In this document: in pieces, positions 43,001 to 52,711 of the stretch
Layout of the letters: every line of letters begins with the position of its first letter
Numbering within the stretch: position 1 is the stretch's first letter
NCBI GenBank assembly: GCA_016792805.1
Contig: JAEUHX010000066.1
Coordinates: forward strand, 1-64,000
Source of the DNA: Planctomycetota bacterium
Lineage (GTDB): Bacteria > Planctomycetota > UBA1135 > JACQFD01
Direction of reading: 5' to 3'
Length of the DNA: 64,000 nt
Made by a program: the position numbers and the translations under genes
Notes under the pieces: model-generated
Told to the model about the DNA's origin: nothing
Seen by the model: only the letters and a program-made list of their open reading frames with translations
Databases searched by the model: none

Positions 43001-44162
43001 GGGAGAGCGCTTGATCGAGGTCTGCCATGAGCTCCTCGGGCGGCTCGAGCCCGACGGAGAGCCGGAGCGTTGCGCGCGAGATACCGACCTCTGCGAGCTC
43101 CGCGTCGGTCAGGCCAGCATGGGAGGTGTGGATCGGCGGACAGAGCAGCGACTCAACGCCGCCGAGGCTCGGTGCGAGAGCCACGCGGCGCACCGATTCC
43201 GCTACGCGCACCGCGGCCGCTTCGCCGCCTCGCACATCGAAGCTCAGCATTCCGCCGAAAGCGCGCATCTGCCGGCGCGCGAGGGAGTGATCGGGATGGT
43301 CCGGCAGGCCGGGGTAATGGACGCGCTCGACGGCCGGGTGCCGCGCAAGGAAGCGCGCCAGTGCGAGCGCGCTTTCGCATTGGCGGGCGACGCGCAACTC
43401 GAGCGTCTTCAAGCTGCGTTCGAGACGCGAGGCGAGCTCGGGATCGGCGATGGCGCCGAGGCGCCGGCGCAGACGCTCGACCGGCGCCAGCGCCTGCGCC
43501 GAGCCCGCGACGGTTCCCGCCAGGAGATCGCTGTGGCCGCCGAGATACTTCGTGGCGCTTTGAATCGTGAAGTCGACTCCGAATTGTGAAGTACACTGAT
43601 TGACCGGTGAAGCAAATGTTGCGTCGCAGGCCAGCAATGCGCCGGCTCGGCTCGCGATCTCCTTGACGCGCCCGAGATCGACGATCCGGCAGAGCGGGTT
43701 GGCGGGCGTTTCCACGTACACGAGGGCGGCGCCGCGCGCGCAGGCCCGATCGAGCGCGCCGTAGTCGCCGAGCGGCACGAGCACGACCTCCACTCCCCAC
43801 GGCTCGAGAAACTCATGAAAGAGCGCACGCGCACCTCCATACACCTGCGCATTGGCAACCAGCCGGGTCCCGGGCCTGAGGGAGGCAAGGACGACGGCCG
43901 CAATTGCTGCCATTCCCGAAGCAAATAAAAGCGCCGACTCGGTGCGCTCGAGCTCCGCGACCATTCTCTCCGCCGCACGAACGGTGGGATTGCCGTAACG
44001 GCCATAGAACTCGTCGACTCGCTCGGCGCCCGCATTCGCGGCCGCGAGTTCGCGCACGGTGGTGAATCGAAACGTCGAGGATGTGACGATCGGAGTCACG
44101 AGCGCGCGCTGCGCGCTGGGCGTCTCCTGCGGCGGTGTCGGCACCGGCGTGTCGCCGATCAT
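42987..44162 (-). CDS. Cys/Met-metabolism PLP enzyme (cystathionine gamma-synthase / gamma-lyase family)
   Basis: 391 residues. PLP fold type I: SATKYLGGHSDLLAG with the Schiff-base Lys, YVETPANPLCRIVDL, YGRYGNPTVRAAERMVAELE near the N terminus, and LSVGLEPPEELMADL at the C-terminal end. Members act as cystathionine gamma-synthase, O-acetylhomoserine sulfhydrylase, cystathionine gamma-lyase or methionine gamma-lyase; sequence alone does not decide. It starts 6 bases after the GspK-like gene stops. Confidence 0.9.
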   Translation of the reverse strand: MIGDTPVPTPPQETPSAQRALVTPIVTSSTFRFTTVRELAAANAGAERVDEFYGRYGNPTVRAAERMVAELERTESALLFASGMAAIAAVVLASLRPGTRLVANAQVYGGARALFHEFLEPWGVEVVLVPLGDYGALDRACARGAALVYVETPANPLCRIVDLGRVKEIASRAGALLACDATFASPVNQCTSQFGVDFTIQSATKYLGGHSDLLAGTVAGSAQALAPVERLRRRLGAIADPELASRLERSLKTLELRVARQCESALALARFLARHPAVERVHYPGLPDHPDHSLARRQMRAFGGMLSFDVRGGEAAAVRVAESVRRVALAPSLGGVESLLCPPIHTSHAGLTDAELAEVGISRATLRLSVGLEPPEELMADLDQALSRAQS

Positions 44163-44168
44163 TCGGTG

Positions 44169-45830
44169 CTAGCGAAAATTGGGCTTCCCCGTCGAAGGAT
44201 CGAGCGGATAGTCGGGAATACTGAACTTCCGGTCGTATCGTTCCTCGCGAACAACGACGGGGAGAAGCGTGGGCTCGTTGTTGCCGGTGCGCCGCCAGAC
44301 CACCTGACGAATGCGCTTCACGACGCCGCCGGGTGCGTCCTCTGGATCGATCGTGCCGTCGGGGCGAGTCTTGACCTCGAAGGCGTCGAATTTCTGACCT
44401 TCGTTGGAGCCAAAGCCGCTCGTCGGACGCGCCGTGATGTAGATGGAGAAGACATCGCTCGTGCACGTGATGAGCTTCACAAACTCCTTCTTGGCCGTCT
44501 CATTGGTGTAGTTCTTCCACTCGTCAACTTTGTTGAGGTCGTCGGGAGTGGCGAAGAATTTCGCTGGCGGCGCAATCTCGCCGATCGGCAGGCTCGTGCG
44601 ATCGATGAGCTTCGTTCCCGGGTCGACGCCGGCAGGCACATCGCCGCCGCTGTACTCCCCCGACTCTCGCTGGGAGTTCAATTTTTCCTCATCGAGCGAA
44701 TTTCTATAACGAATCACCGCCTCGATGACATCGGTCGGAATCTCGAACGTGGGCATCAGTGCGCGCAGGAGGCACGGAGGTGCAGTATTGATATTGATCT
44801 TCACGCCCTGGGATTTGCCCGCAGCAATCGCCGGATCCTTCGGCTTCCCGGGAGTCTGCGGCGAGTCGCCGGAGCTCTGGTTCTGAGAATTGGGGTCGTT
44901 CGGATTCGTGTTTCCCGAACCCGAAGTGCCGCCCGCGCCCGAAGTGCCGCCCGTCGAGCCGCCCGGCGCTCCGCTCGAAGAAGTCTCCTCTGACTTCACC
45001 GGCCCTGCCTGGATCGCCGTCCAGACGGTCAGCACCGAGGTCAAGCCTGGATAAATGATATCTCCGACCTTCATGTCATACAGAAGACTCTCGTCAACAC
45101 CCTCAACGAAGATGAGTTCGTCGAGGGTGAGCGGAAGCGTCACGGGAGAATCCGCCACGTTCGAGAGGAGGTTGGGCCGCTGGAAATCCTTGCGCCCGGA
45201 GCCATCGAGCCACTGGCGAATATTTGTTGCTATCTGTTCCGCCACAGCCGTCTCGAGATCGTAGGAGGGATCGCCGAAGTCAACCTCGCGGAGCATGTCC
45301 AAAAGCCGTACAAGCCGCTCGAAGGACTGACGGGCGTAATCTTGGTCTTTCGAGACGATCGAGAGAAGATTGAACTTTCGGTTCTCGTCTTCGATGTGAA
45401 CTTTGACCGTGGCCTCTCCGATCGAAGTCTCCTGGTCGGTCGCCCAGGGATCATTTAGGCAGTCGGCATCGGCCTGCTCGCCTTCTCCGCCGGAACCGGG
45501 CATGCCGCCGCCACCCCCAGATCCGCCCATGGGCAGTCCGCCTCCCGCCATGCCAGGGAGGGCGCCCCCCGCGCCGCCGGCACCACCCGATCCCGAGGAC
45601 TGGGCGTCGTCGAGTAATGCCTTGCGCGCGTCGACGAGGGCGCTGTCGATGGCCGCGTCGAGGCGAGCCACCGTCGCCACGTTGTTCGAGATCGCGTACT
45701 CCGCCGTGGTCGTCACGGCGAGCTGCACCACCACGACAGCCACGATGAGCACGATGAAGAGCGTCAGCAGTAGGGCAACGCCCTGTTGCGGGCGCCGGGC
45801 GCGGCGAGGCGCATGGCGAGGAAGGCGCAT
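44169..45830 (-). CDS. GspK-like type II secretion minor pseudopilin
   Basis: 553 residues. The prepilin-like N terminus QQGVALLLTLFIVLIVAVVV is cleaved after Gly in this family and, as usual for GspK, lacks the Glu at position 5. A Gly/Ser-rich insert (about 88-115) is followed by a large alpha/beta domain with a long disordered Gly/Ser/Pro segment (about 280-330). It is larger than typical GspK. It probably caps a pseudopilus; other T2SS genes except a secretin are absent here. Confidence 0.8.
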   Translation of the reverse strand: MRLPRHAPRRARRPQQGVALLLTLFIVLIVAVVVVQLAVTTTAEYAISNNVATVARLDAAIDSALVDARKALLDDAQSSGSGGAGGAGGALPGMAGGGLPMGGSGGGGGMPGSGGEGEQADADCLNDPWATDQETSIGEATVKVHIEDENRKFNLLSIVSKDQDYARQSFERLVRLLDMLREVDFGDPSYDLETAVAEQIATNIRQWLDGSGRKDFQRPNLLSNVADSPVTLPLTLDELIFVEGVDESLLYDMKVGDIIYPGLTSVLTVWTAIQAGPVKSEETSSSGAPGGSTGGTSGAGGTSGSGNTNPNDPNSQNQSSGDSPQTPGKPKDPAIAAGKSQGVKININTAPPCLLRALMPTFEIPTDVIEAVIRYRNSLDEEKLNSQRESGEYSGGDVPAGVDPGTKLIDRTSLPIGEIAPPAKFFATPDDLNKVDEWKNYTNETAKKEFVKLITCTSDVFSIYITARPTSGFGSNEGQKFDAFEVKTRPDGTIDPEDAPGGVVKRIRQVVWRRTGNNEPTLLPVVVREERYDRKFSIPDYPLDPSTGKPNFR

Positions 45831-45915
45831 GGCAGTTTGTCGGCACTCCGACGGAGGTTCCGACTCCGTTCATTCCAACGAGTTTCCGCCCCCTTCGCCA
45901 CCCTGCGCGGGCGAC

Positions 45916-47292
45916 TCAGTCCGGATTGGGGATCACGAAGTCGAATCCGCTTGGCTCGCGGATCACACGCGGGGTGATGAAGAAGAGCACTTCCGTGGAA
46001 GTCTTCTGCGTCAATGTCGAACGGAAGAGCAGCCCCAGGATGGGGATGTCTCCGAGGAGCGGAACCTTCTGGACCTGCTCCAAGTTATTGGTGGAGATCA
46101 GGCCGCCGATCACGAATGTGTTGCCGTCGCGAATATGAACATCAGTCTTCGCCGAGCGCGTCGCGACGATCGGGTTCACGCTCGCCGTCGAGGTTTCGGT
46201 CACGTTCGTAGGGATCGACGATTCGACCTCGAGATTCAACAGAACCGTATCCTGGCCGGCGAGATACGGTGTCACAAAAAGCTTCACGCCCGTCTGTTTG
46301 TACCGGATTGTCGATGTCGGCACGCCGCCGACAACGGTCGTGATCTCGGCATAGGGGATCTCGTTGCCGTTCACAATTTCCGCACGGCCGCCATTTCGCA
46401 CCGCGATGCGCGGCGTCGAGATGATGTCGACATCGCGCCGAGCGGCCAGCAGCTCAAGTGTCGCCTGAAACTGGACCGGGCTCTGCACCGCCGTGAGCGA
46501 GAGTAGCCCTTCGGATGCCGCGGAGGCGTTCGGGAACTTCGGGTCGAAGGACGAAATGAAATTGTTCTTTCCCGACTGAAAGCTCGGCGCTTTCGGGTCG
46601 GTCGATCGAACCCCGATATCGGTTACATCGCTTGTAGTGACTTCCGCGATACGCGCTTCGATCTCGATCTGCGGTACCGATGCGAAGTACACATTCAGCA
46701 GCCGTTCGGCTCGCTCAAGGTCTTCCCAGGCTCCCGTGACGACGACCCAGTCGGAGACGGGCACGGCCGTCGGCGGCGCCGGCTGCTGGAAGGGAAGGAC
46801 GCGAGAATCCTGCGTGTCGGCGCCAGGCACAACCTCGACCTGTCCGGCGGCGAGCGAGCCGTAGCGGACGAGAAACTCACCAATGGTCTTTCCCTTCGAT
46901 GCACGAACGGAGAAGAATTTTGTAAGCTTCCCGTCGGGCTGAACGACGACTTGCGGCCCGAATCGGCTGTAGGGATTGCGCTCTTTCGTGGGAAGCGACG
47001 CGGGAGCCGAAGCGGCCGCACCGGCCGGATCCTGGGCGAGAGCTTTGTCTTCCGGCCGATCGGCGACGGCGGGCAGCGATTCGGGAGCACTCGCCGCGGA
47101 GGCAGCGCCGTCCTCCACGACACGCGCCGTGGCGACCTTGCGACTGTCGGGAGCGGCGTTCCTGCGGCTCGTGGCGCAGCCGATGTCGAACATGCACGCT
47201 GCCAGGAGCACGCCCGCAGTGGCGGTGCGTACCGCCGCGGGAGCCATCGCGCGTGCGCGAACGACCCCGTCCTTGAGCGGGCGAAGCTGCAT
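45916..47292 (-). CDS. Secretin (GspD/PilQ-type outer-membrane channel protein)
   Basis: About 458 residues from ATG 47292; TTG 47307 and ATG 47247 are alternatives, and the latter gives a tight lipoprotein signal (VLLAACMFDIGCATS). One N-domain-like region (about 100-200) precedes the secretin core: QIEIEARIAEV, VDIISTPRIAVRNGGRAEIV, then VPLLGDIPILGLLFRS near the C terminus, diagnostic for secretins. It would form a ring in the outer membrane. Paired with a GspK-like pseudopilin, it suggests a trimmed T2SS or type IV pilus-related system. Confidence 0.9.
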   Translation of the reverse strand: MQLRPLKDGVVRARAMAPAAVRTATAGVLLAACMFDIGCATSRRNAAPDSRKVATARVVEDGAASAASAPESLPAVADRPEDKALAQDPAGAAASAPASLPTKERNPYSRFGPQVVVQPDGKLTKFFSVRASKGKTIGEFLVRYGSLAAGQVEVVPGADTQDSRVLPFQQPAPPTAVPVSDWVVVTGAWEDLERAERLLNVYFASVPQIEIEARIAEVTTSDVTDIGVRSTDPKAPSFQSGKNNFISSFDPKFPNASAASEGLLSLTAVQSPVQFQATLELLAARRDVDIISTPRIAVRNGGRAEIVNGNEIPYAEITTVVGGVPTSTIRYKQTGVKLFVTPYLAGQDTVLLNLEVESSIPTNVTETSTASVNPIVATRSAKTDVHIRDGNTFVIGGLISTNNLEQVQKVPLLGDIPILGLLFRSTLTQKTSTEVLFFITPRVIREPSGFDFVIPNPD

Positions 47293-47319
47293 CCGACTCA
47301 GGCTCAACGCGGCCTGGGC

Positions 47320-47715
47320 TCAGCCCTTGGCCGCAGCGGTGAGCACGAGATCCGTCACGTCGGAGATGCTCTTCGTCGCCACGATGGCGCCCGACTCGGC
47401 GATGAGGTCATAGCCCGAGTCCTTCGCGACGCTCTTCAGTGCCTTTTTGAACTGTTGGTTGGCCTCGTGCATGAGCACATACCAGCGAGCGCTCTCCTTG
47501 GCCACGTTCTCCGCCTCGATCTTCTGGATCGCCGGGAGCTTCGACATCACTCTCTTGGCATCAAGGACCGCCGGAACCGCGAACGAATCGGGTGAGCCGT
47601 AGTAGATCTTCTTCCGGTCAAGGACACGGTACGTCTCCGCCGCTGCCAATGTGATGGCAGACAGGAAGAAGCCAGCAAGAAGAACCGCCAGGGACTTGAG
47701 GATCGTCTGGGACAT
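47320..47715 (-). CDS. OmpH/Skp-like periplasmic protein
   Basis: 131 residues from ATG 47715 with a GAGG Shine-Dalgarno; a longer frame starts at 47733. A signal peptide (LAVLLAGFFLSAITLAAA) and a C-terminal block ALKSVAKDSGYDLIAE with ISDVTDLVL match OmpH/Skp. The middle coiled-coil arms are much shorter than in typical Skp (about 160 residues overall). A chaperone role is inferred. It lies 27 bases before the secretin gene, a sensible pairing. Confidence 0.7.
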   Translation of the reverse strand: MSQTILKSLAVLLAGFFLSAITLAAAETYRVLDRKKIYYGSPDSFAVPAVLDAKRVMSKLPAIQKIEAENVAKESARWYVLMHEANQQFKKALKSVAKDSGYDLIAESGAIVATKSISDVTDLVLTAAAKG

Positions 47716-47998
47716 GGCAGCCTCGGAACGCATCGGGCATCGCCGGGACGGCCGGCGCAGATCAGATTCCGTGCCAAGCCTCGAGCCAAGGGGTCCGCGG
47801 CCATCTGGGTGGCTCTATTCGCCAGAACATGGCGGCCTTATTTCATTATATTTCAATGCTTTATAGCGTTATCCGCCAGAACTCACCCCACGTCCTCGCA
47901 GTCGAGCAGAATCAGCTCATTCACCATCTGGCGCGGAATCCGCCGAAAAGAAACCGCCATCACCCCGACTCGGCATTGGCGAATATCGCTGTAACTAT

Positions 47999-50900
47999 TT
48001 AGTCTAAAACACGAAAGGACATTCCGCGCTTTCGACCCTCGCGCCGCAGTCGCCCCTTTGCCACCAGGTCCTCCAAATCCCGAAGGCCGGTCCGGGGGGA
48101 GACTTTCATCAAGTCGACATACTGTCGGGTTGTGATTCGGTCTCCCTTCTTCAGGAGGCCGAGCAGGCGTTGTTGCCTCTCTTCGGTCGACCTTCCAAGG
48201 GAAGAGCCGAGGGGAGGCGCTAGGGAAGGTCGGCGCCGAGGGCGTTCTACGAGCCGCTCGTGGGCAATGGCCCCTGCGGCGATCCCAATGGGATCCGCAG
48301 GAAGAACGGGCACCGACCGAATCTCCAGATGCTCTGGTCGGATCTCGTTATTTCCTAAGGAGTTCTGGACGGCCACAGCGAGGGCTGCTTCGAGCTCGGC
48401 GAGGTTGCCTGGCCAGGAATGGGTCACCAGAAGGTCGATCGCCTTTGGAGACAGCCGAACGGGCTGAGGGAGATTCATCTTCCTAAGAATCTGCTCGGCC
48501 AATGCTGGAATCTCCGGGAGCCGTTCGCGAAGGGGTGGAATATGAAGAACGACACCAGCCAATCGGAAGAAGAGATCCTGCCGGAAGCCTGCGCCGACGG
48601 AAACCCGTTCCATATCGGGCCCGCACGAGGAGATGACCCGCACCTGAAGGCTTCGCTCCTCGAGGCCGCCAAGGCGCTTGTACTTCCGCTCCTGGAGCAC
48701 GCGCAGCAGCTTCGCCTGGAGCTCGGGCCCCGCTTCGTCGATGGAATCGAGGAAGAGCGTCCCGCCATTGCATTGATCGAGGAGGCCGGGCCTCGATTCA
48801 GTCGCTCCCGAGTAAGCGCCCCTTTCTACGCCGAAGAGCTCCGACTCCTCCAGCCCAGCCACGATCTGGGACGGGCGCAACACAACAAAAGGAGCGTCCG
48901 GTCCGGAGCGCCGTGCGTGAATGCGTTGAGCCAGCCACCGCTTACCGACGGCGGGCTCCCCTGCGATCAGGATTGGGAGGTCGACCGACGACAGCCGGAG
49001 CGCGCGCCGGAGCAGCTCGAGCATCGCGGGAGTCTTGGGAAGCGACTCGAGCCCAACGTCGGCGAATCGAGCGAGATCCTCCGAGCTCGGGTCGGGGCTT
49101 GCGCCCCCTTCCCGATCGAGAGAGCGAAGGAGCAACTCCGAACTCGCCCCGTGGTCCGGGAACGACGCCGCCGAAATGTGCATTGCTCCAGCACGCCGCT
49201 CAAGCGCCCTGCGAATCGCCCGCTCCCATCGCACCCAATCGACGTCGGCGCGCACCGCGGCGAAGCCCATGAGCTCGAGCGGGCCCGTGCGTCCGAGTTC
49301 AAGGGCGGGCACGCCTCGGCGCCATCGCCGGACGCGGGCCGCGATCCGCTGGATTTCTGTAGCACCCCACGCCTCCGCCTGGCCCTCGGGAATCGGGAGC
49401 CGCGCTCGCATGAGGAGCACGCGCTGTCCGAGAGCACGGGCGCGCTCCAAAGCCTCATCGAGGTGCTGACGAAAGAGGTGCGGTACAAGTGCGCCCGTCG
49501 ACGCGTCCTCAATCGCGCGCTCGTAGAGGCGTGAATTCTCGAGCGCCATCGAAACCGTGGTGGCTACGGCGCGCGCAGCCTCCTCCTGGGGAGCGGCCGG
49601 CCGACGAGTGAAACCCCAGACCAATAATCCTTCGCCGCGCCTTTCGCGGCGCAGGTCGCGCGCCAGAACGGCCGCACAGGGCCCGAGCCACCGCCGTTCG
49701 CCTTCGGGCAGGAACGCGAGCGGTGCGGGACCGTCATCACACAGAAGGCTCCAATCCTCGGCCTCTGCGAAACGCCGGAGAAGCGGGGTCCAGCGAACGG
49801 CCCGCGAGCGGCCGTCGGCATCGAACCCAATCCACATCGATCGTCCAGGCTGCGGGAGCAGGAGGAGCACGCGATCAGCACCGGTGGCAGCCTTGGCGAA
49901 TCGGGCAGCCGCCGAGGCGACCGCGGCCCGATCGAGCCGGTCCGCGAAGGACAGCATCCCGCGCTGAATCTCGCCCAAATGTGCGATTCGGCGCTGAAGC
50001 TCGGCCGACATCCCCTCGAATTGGTCCGCCAGCACCGCCAGCTCGTCCGACGTGTGAACATCCACGGGCAGCGTCGGCAAGCCGCGCCGCGCACGCTCGG
50101 CGTTTCGCGCCAGCGCTTCGACCGGCTCCGTGAGCGGCGCCGTCAGCACCCGAGCGAGCCCGAGCGCTGCCACGGCACCGAGAACCGCCACGAGCCCGAT
50201 CAGCGCGGTCAAAGATGTGGTCACTCCGAGAAGTGTGATCTCATCCGAACCCCGCGGGCTGAAAACCGCATGAGCAAACTGTACGGTTCCATCGGGCCCA
50301 CGCAGGACACCGACGCGCCCGAGCTCCCCTGCCGATGCGCGGACCGCGGACCCAGGCGAACCCGCGACGGCGCGCCCGATCGCCTCCCGCAGCTCGGCGC
50401 CTCCGCCGGCGTCCAGCGTGGCATCTCCCGCAAGCTTCCGCCCTTCAAGATCTGTGATCACACATCGGCGAACGAGATCCTCGGGAAGCGCGAGAGGCTT
50501 CACCATCGCGAGCCGAGCGCGCAGCGCAGGGTCGGCGACGCGCGCCACGCCTACAAGCATCAGGCGGTCGCCGAATTGATAGACGCCGGATTCTGTAACT
50601 TCCGTCTTCGGCGCTGGGAACGAAGGGTCCGAGTCGTCCATGCGGCGCGAGATGAGCTTTCCGCCGACCGTGTGTCGCACATCCACGACCAGAGATCGCA
50701 GCTGCTCCTCGCGCCCCTTGCGCATTCCGCGCAAGATGTAACGGACGGCGGCCTCGATATCGCCGCGCTCAGGATGCGCGACAAGTGGCTCGAAGCGCGG
50801 ATGCTCTCGGATCGTCTGAAGGAGAGAGAGAGCCTCCTGCGTGGCCGTTTCGCGCAGCGCCTCAACCTGCCCTTCGAGAGAGCTCGCCTCCACGCGCAGC

Positions 50901-52693
50901 CGATCTTCCTCAGAAGTGCGCCGCGCACGATCGAAGGCGATCGGCACGATCAGCAAGAGAGCTGCAGTCGGGAGCACGGCAGCCGAGAGAAGCGCAATCG
51001 CCAGCTTGCGCCGGATGCGCTCGCCCCGCGCCAGGGAGCTCGCGACGACGACGAGAAGATACGGCGCCGCGAGCGTCCAGACGACCAGCGGACCCCACAG
51101 AAATCGCTCGCGCTCGATCTGGCGCTTGGGGTCGGGCAGGAATGCAACAACTCCGCAAAGATCCGCCCCAGCGGCGAGCGGCAAACCCGCCACGGCGGCC
51201 GGCAGCCCGCCGAGTTCGCCATAGCGGACAGGTGCTTCAGCCTGCCGCTGCAGCTTTTCCAACAGATCGGCGTCGACGGAAACGCCGAGGAGCGCGCGCC
51301 GCCTTTCGCCGAGCGCCCCGACGATGCGGCCGCGCGCGTCGACCACGGCGGCGAAGGCTCCTCCCGCTAGCGGGCGCGCCGAGGGCCGAATGGAGATGTT
51401 CGTCCCCTCGGCCGCGAGGACCGGATGGTCGGGCTGCGGCAGCACCAGCGGCGCGAATCGGGATGCAGTGACAGCCAAGAGCTCGACGGCGTATCCCGCG
51501 GAGCCCGTCAGGTTCCGCGCCACGATGCGCGCGAGGCGGCGCCGCTGCGAGAGCGTCGTGCTCCGCTCGTCCGCATGCCAGCGCGCGCCGTCGATCTGCC
51601 ATGCGAGGGCCACTTTGCTGGCAAAGTCCTCGCCGTGGCGCGAGCGGTCAAGATTCCCATAATGCAACTCTTCCCCATGCTTGAGAGTCACAATTTCCGG
51701 GAGTGTCCCCGATTCATACTCGAGCCGGAGCTCCACGGCCTCCTCGCCGAACCATCGATACTCGGCGGCCCGAGCGTCCTGGACGGCGAATACAAAGGAA
51801 AGGCGATCGCACTCAATCGGCGCCGGCAACACCACCTCGACCGGCGGCTTCCCCGGCTCAATACGAAGCCCCGACCCAATCGGCCCCGCGCCGAGCTGGA
51901 TGGGGAGTCCGCTGCGCGTCACATCGCGGGGCGAGAGCGCCGTCGCATTGCCCTCGGAGTCGAGTGCACAAATCCCGAGCACCCGAGCACCGCCGGCGCG
52001 CGCGCGCAACTCGAGCGCCGCCGCCTCCACAGCAGCCGGCTCCAGCGGAATCTGTTGGATCTCCGCCGCCGAATCTCCGTCTCCCCACCCGTGAAGCGAT
52101 TTCGAGGTGACGTCGAGCTCAAGGCGCCTTGTGGCATTTCCCGGACCACGCACGACGATGTCGAGGCTCCTTGGGGCCCCATCGCTGGCGCGCGGCAGCG
52201 CGATCGCCAATCGCGCGAGCCGAAGCTTCGCCGGCAATGGAACGACCAGCCGCTCCCCGGCGGCGATCTCGCGATCGATCGGAAGAAAAGGAAGATCGCC
52301 CTCCACCGAATAGCGGAGCACTCCTCGATCGGTGAGCGCAACCGGAGTGTGCTCAAGCCGCGGCAGCGCCGGCACTGTGCCGCCGGCAAGCAGCTCAAGA
52401 AGGTGATCTCCCCCTTGAGCGCTGGTGAGCAGTCCAAGCCCCGGCTCGCTGAGCGCGCGCAGCACCGCCCGAAGGCGAGGGAGTTCACCTTCGAGCTGCG
52501 ACTCTCGAAGCCGCTCGCGCGCGACGTCCGCAACGGCAAGTCCCAATAATGAGGCCAGGCCGCCGAGCAGGAGCCCGACAGTCAAAGCGCGGTTCAGCCC
52601 ACGTCGTTGGAGCCGAGCATGAAGAGCCCGGCTGCCAAGGAACAGAAGCCAGAGAGCGCCGGCGAAAAGGCCGAGCCCGAGGACGAGGCCCAC
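47999..52693 (-). CDS. Giant membrane sensor / sigma-54-dependent activator
   Basis: 1564 residues from GTG 52693. Two N-terminal TM segments, a large extracytoplasmic region, more TM segments near 560-615, a second sensor region, a TM plus HAMP-like segment (ARVLTAPLTEPVEALARNAE, about 865-920), a GAF-like domain, a degenerate GGDEF-like domain (DASTGALVPHLFRQHLDEAL and on, without GGDEF), then an AAA+ sigma-54 domain from about 1230 (Walker A GEPAVGKRW, GAYSGA, LFLDSIDE) and a C-terminal DeoR-like winged helix (RITTRQYVDLMKVSPRTGL) instead of Fis. The whole is one membrane-bound transcription activator. It follows the cold-shock gene after 18 bases. Confidence 0.8.
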   Translation of the reverse strand: MGLVLGLGLFAGALWLLFLGSRALHARLQRRGLNRALTVGLLLGGLASLLGLAVADVARERLRESQLEGELPRLRAVLRALSEPGLGLLTSAQGGDHLLELLAGGTVPALPRLEHTPVALTDRGVLRYSVEGDLPFLPIDREIAAGERLVVPLPAKLRLARLAIALPRASDGAPRSLDIVVRGPGNATRRLELDVTSKSLHGWGDGDSAAEIQQIPLEPAAVEAAALELRARAGGARVLGICALDSEGNATALSPRDVTRSGLPIQLGAGPIGSGLRIEPGKPPVEVVLPAPIECDRLSFVFAVQDARAAEYRWFGEEAVELRLEYESGTLPEIVTLKHGEELHYGNLDRSRHGEDFASKVALAWQIDGARWHADERSTTLSQRRRLARIVARNLTGSAGYAVELLAVTASRFAPLVLPQPDHPVLAAEGTNISIRPSARPLAGGAFAAVVDARGRIVGALGERRRALLGVSVDADLLEKLQRQAEAPVRYGELGGLPAAVAGLPLAAGADLCGVVAFLPDPKRQIERERFLWGPLVVWTLAAPYLLVVVASSLARGERIRRKLAIALLSAAVLPTAALLLIVPIAFDRARRTSEEDRLRVEASSLEGQVEALRETATQEALSLLQTIREHPRFEPLVAHPERGDIEAAVRYILRGMRKGREEQLRSLVVDVRHTVGGKLISRRMDDSDPSFPAPKTEVTESGVYQFGDRLMLVGVARVADPALRARLAMVKPLALPEDLVRRCVITDLEGRKLAGDATLDAGGGAELREAIGRAVAGSPGSAVRASAGELGRVGVLRGPDGTVQFAHAVFSPRGSDEITLLGVTTSLTALIGLVAVLGAVAALGLARVLTAPLTEPVEALARNAERARRGLPTLPVDVHTSDELAVLADQFEGMSAELQRRIAHLGEIQRGMLSFADRLDRAAVASAAARFAKAATGADRVLLLLPQPGRSMWIGFDADGRSRAVRWTPLLRRFAEAEDWSLLCDDGPAPLAFLPEGERRWLGPCAAVLARDLRRERRGEGLLVWGFTRRPAAPQEEAARAVATTVSMALENSRLYERAIEDASTGALVPHLFRQHLDEALERARALGQRVLLMRARLPIPEGQAEAWGATEIQRIAARVRRWRRGVPALELGRTGPLELMGFAAVRADVDWVRWERAIRRALERRAGAMHISAASFPDHGASSELLLRSLDREGGASPDPSSEDLARFADVGLESLPKTPAMLELLRRALRLSSVDLPILIAGEPAVGKRWLAQRIHARRSGPDAPFVVLRPSQIVAGLEESELFGVERGAYSGATESRPGLLDQCNGGTLFLDSIDEAGPELQAKLLRVLQERKYKRLGGLEERSLQVRVISSCGPDMERVSVGAGFRQDLFFRLAGVVLHIPPLRERLPEIPALAEQILRKMNLPQPVRLSPKAIDLLVTHSWPGNLAELEAALAVAVQNSLGNNEIRPEHLEIRSVPVLPADPIGIAAGAIAHERLVERPRRRPSLAPPLGSSLGRSTEERQQRLLGLLKKGDRITTRQYVDLMKVSPRTGLRDLEDLVAKGRLRREGRKRGMSFRVLD

Positions 52694-52711
52694 GCCGAGA
52701 TTGTACCGTCG

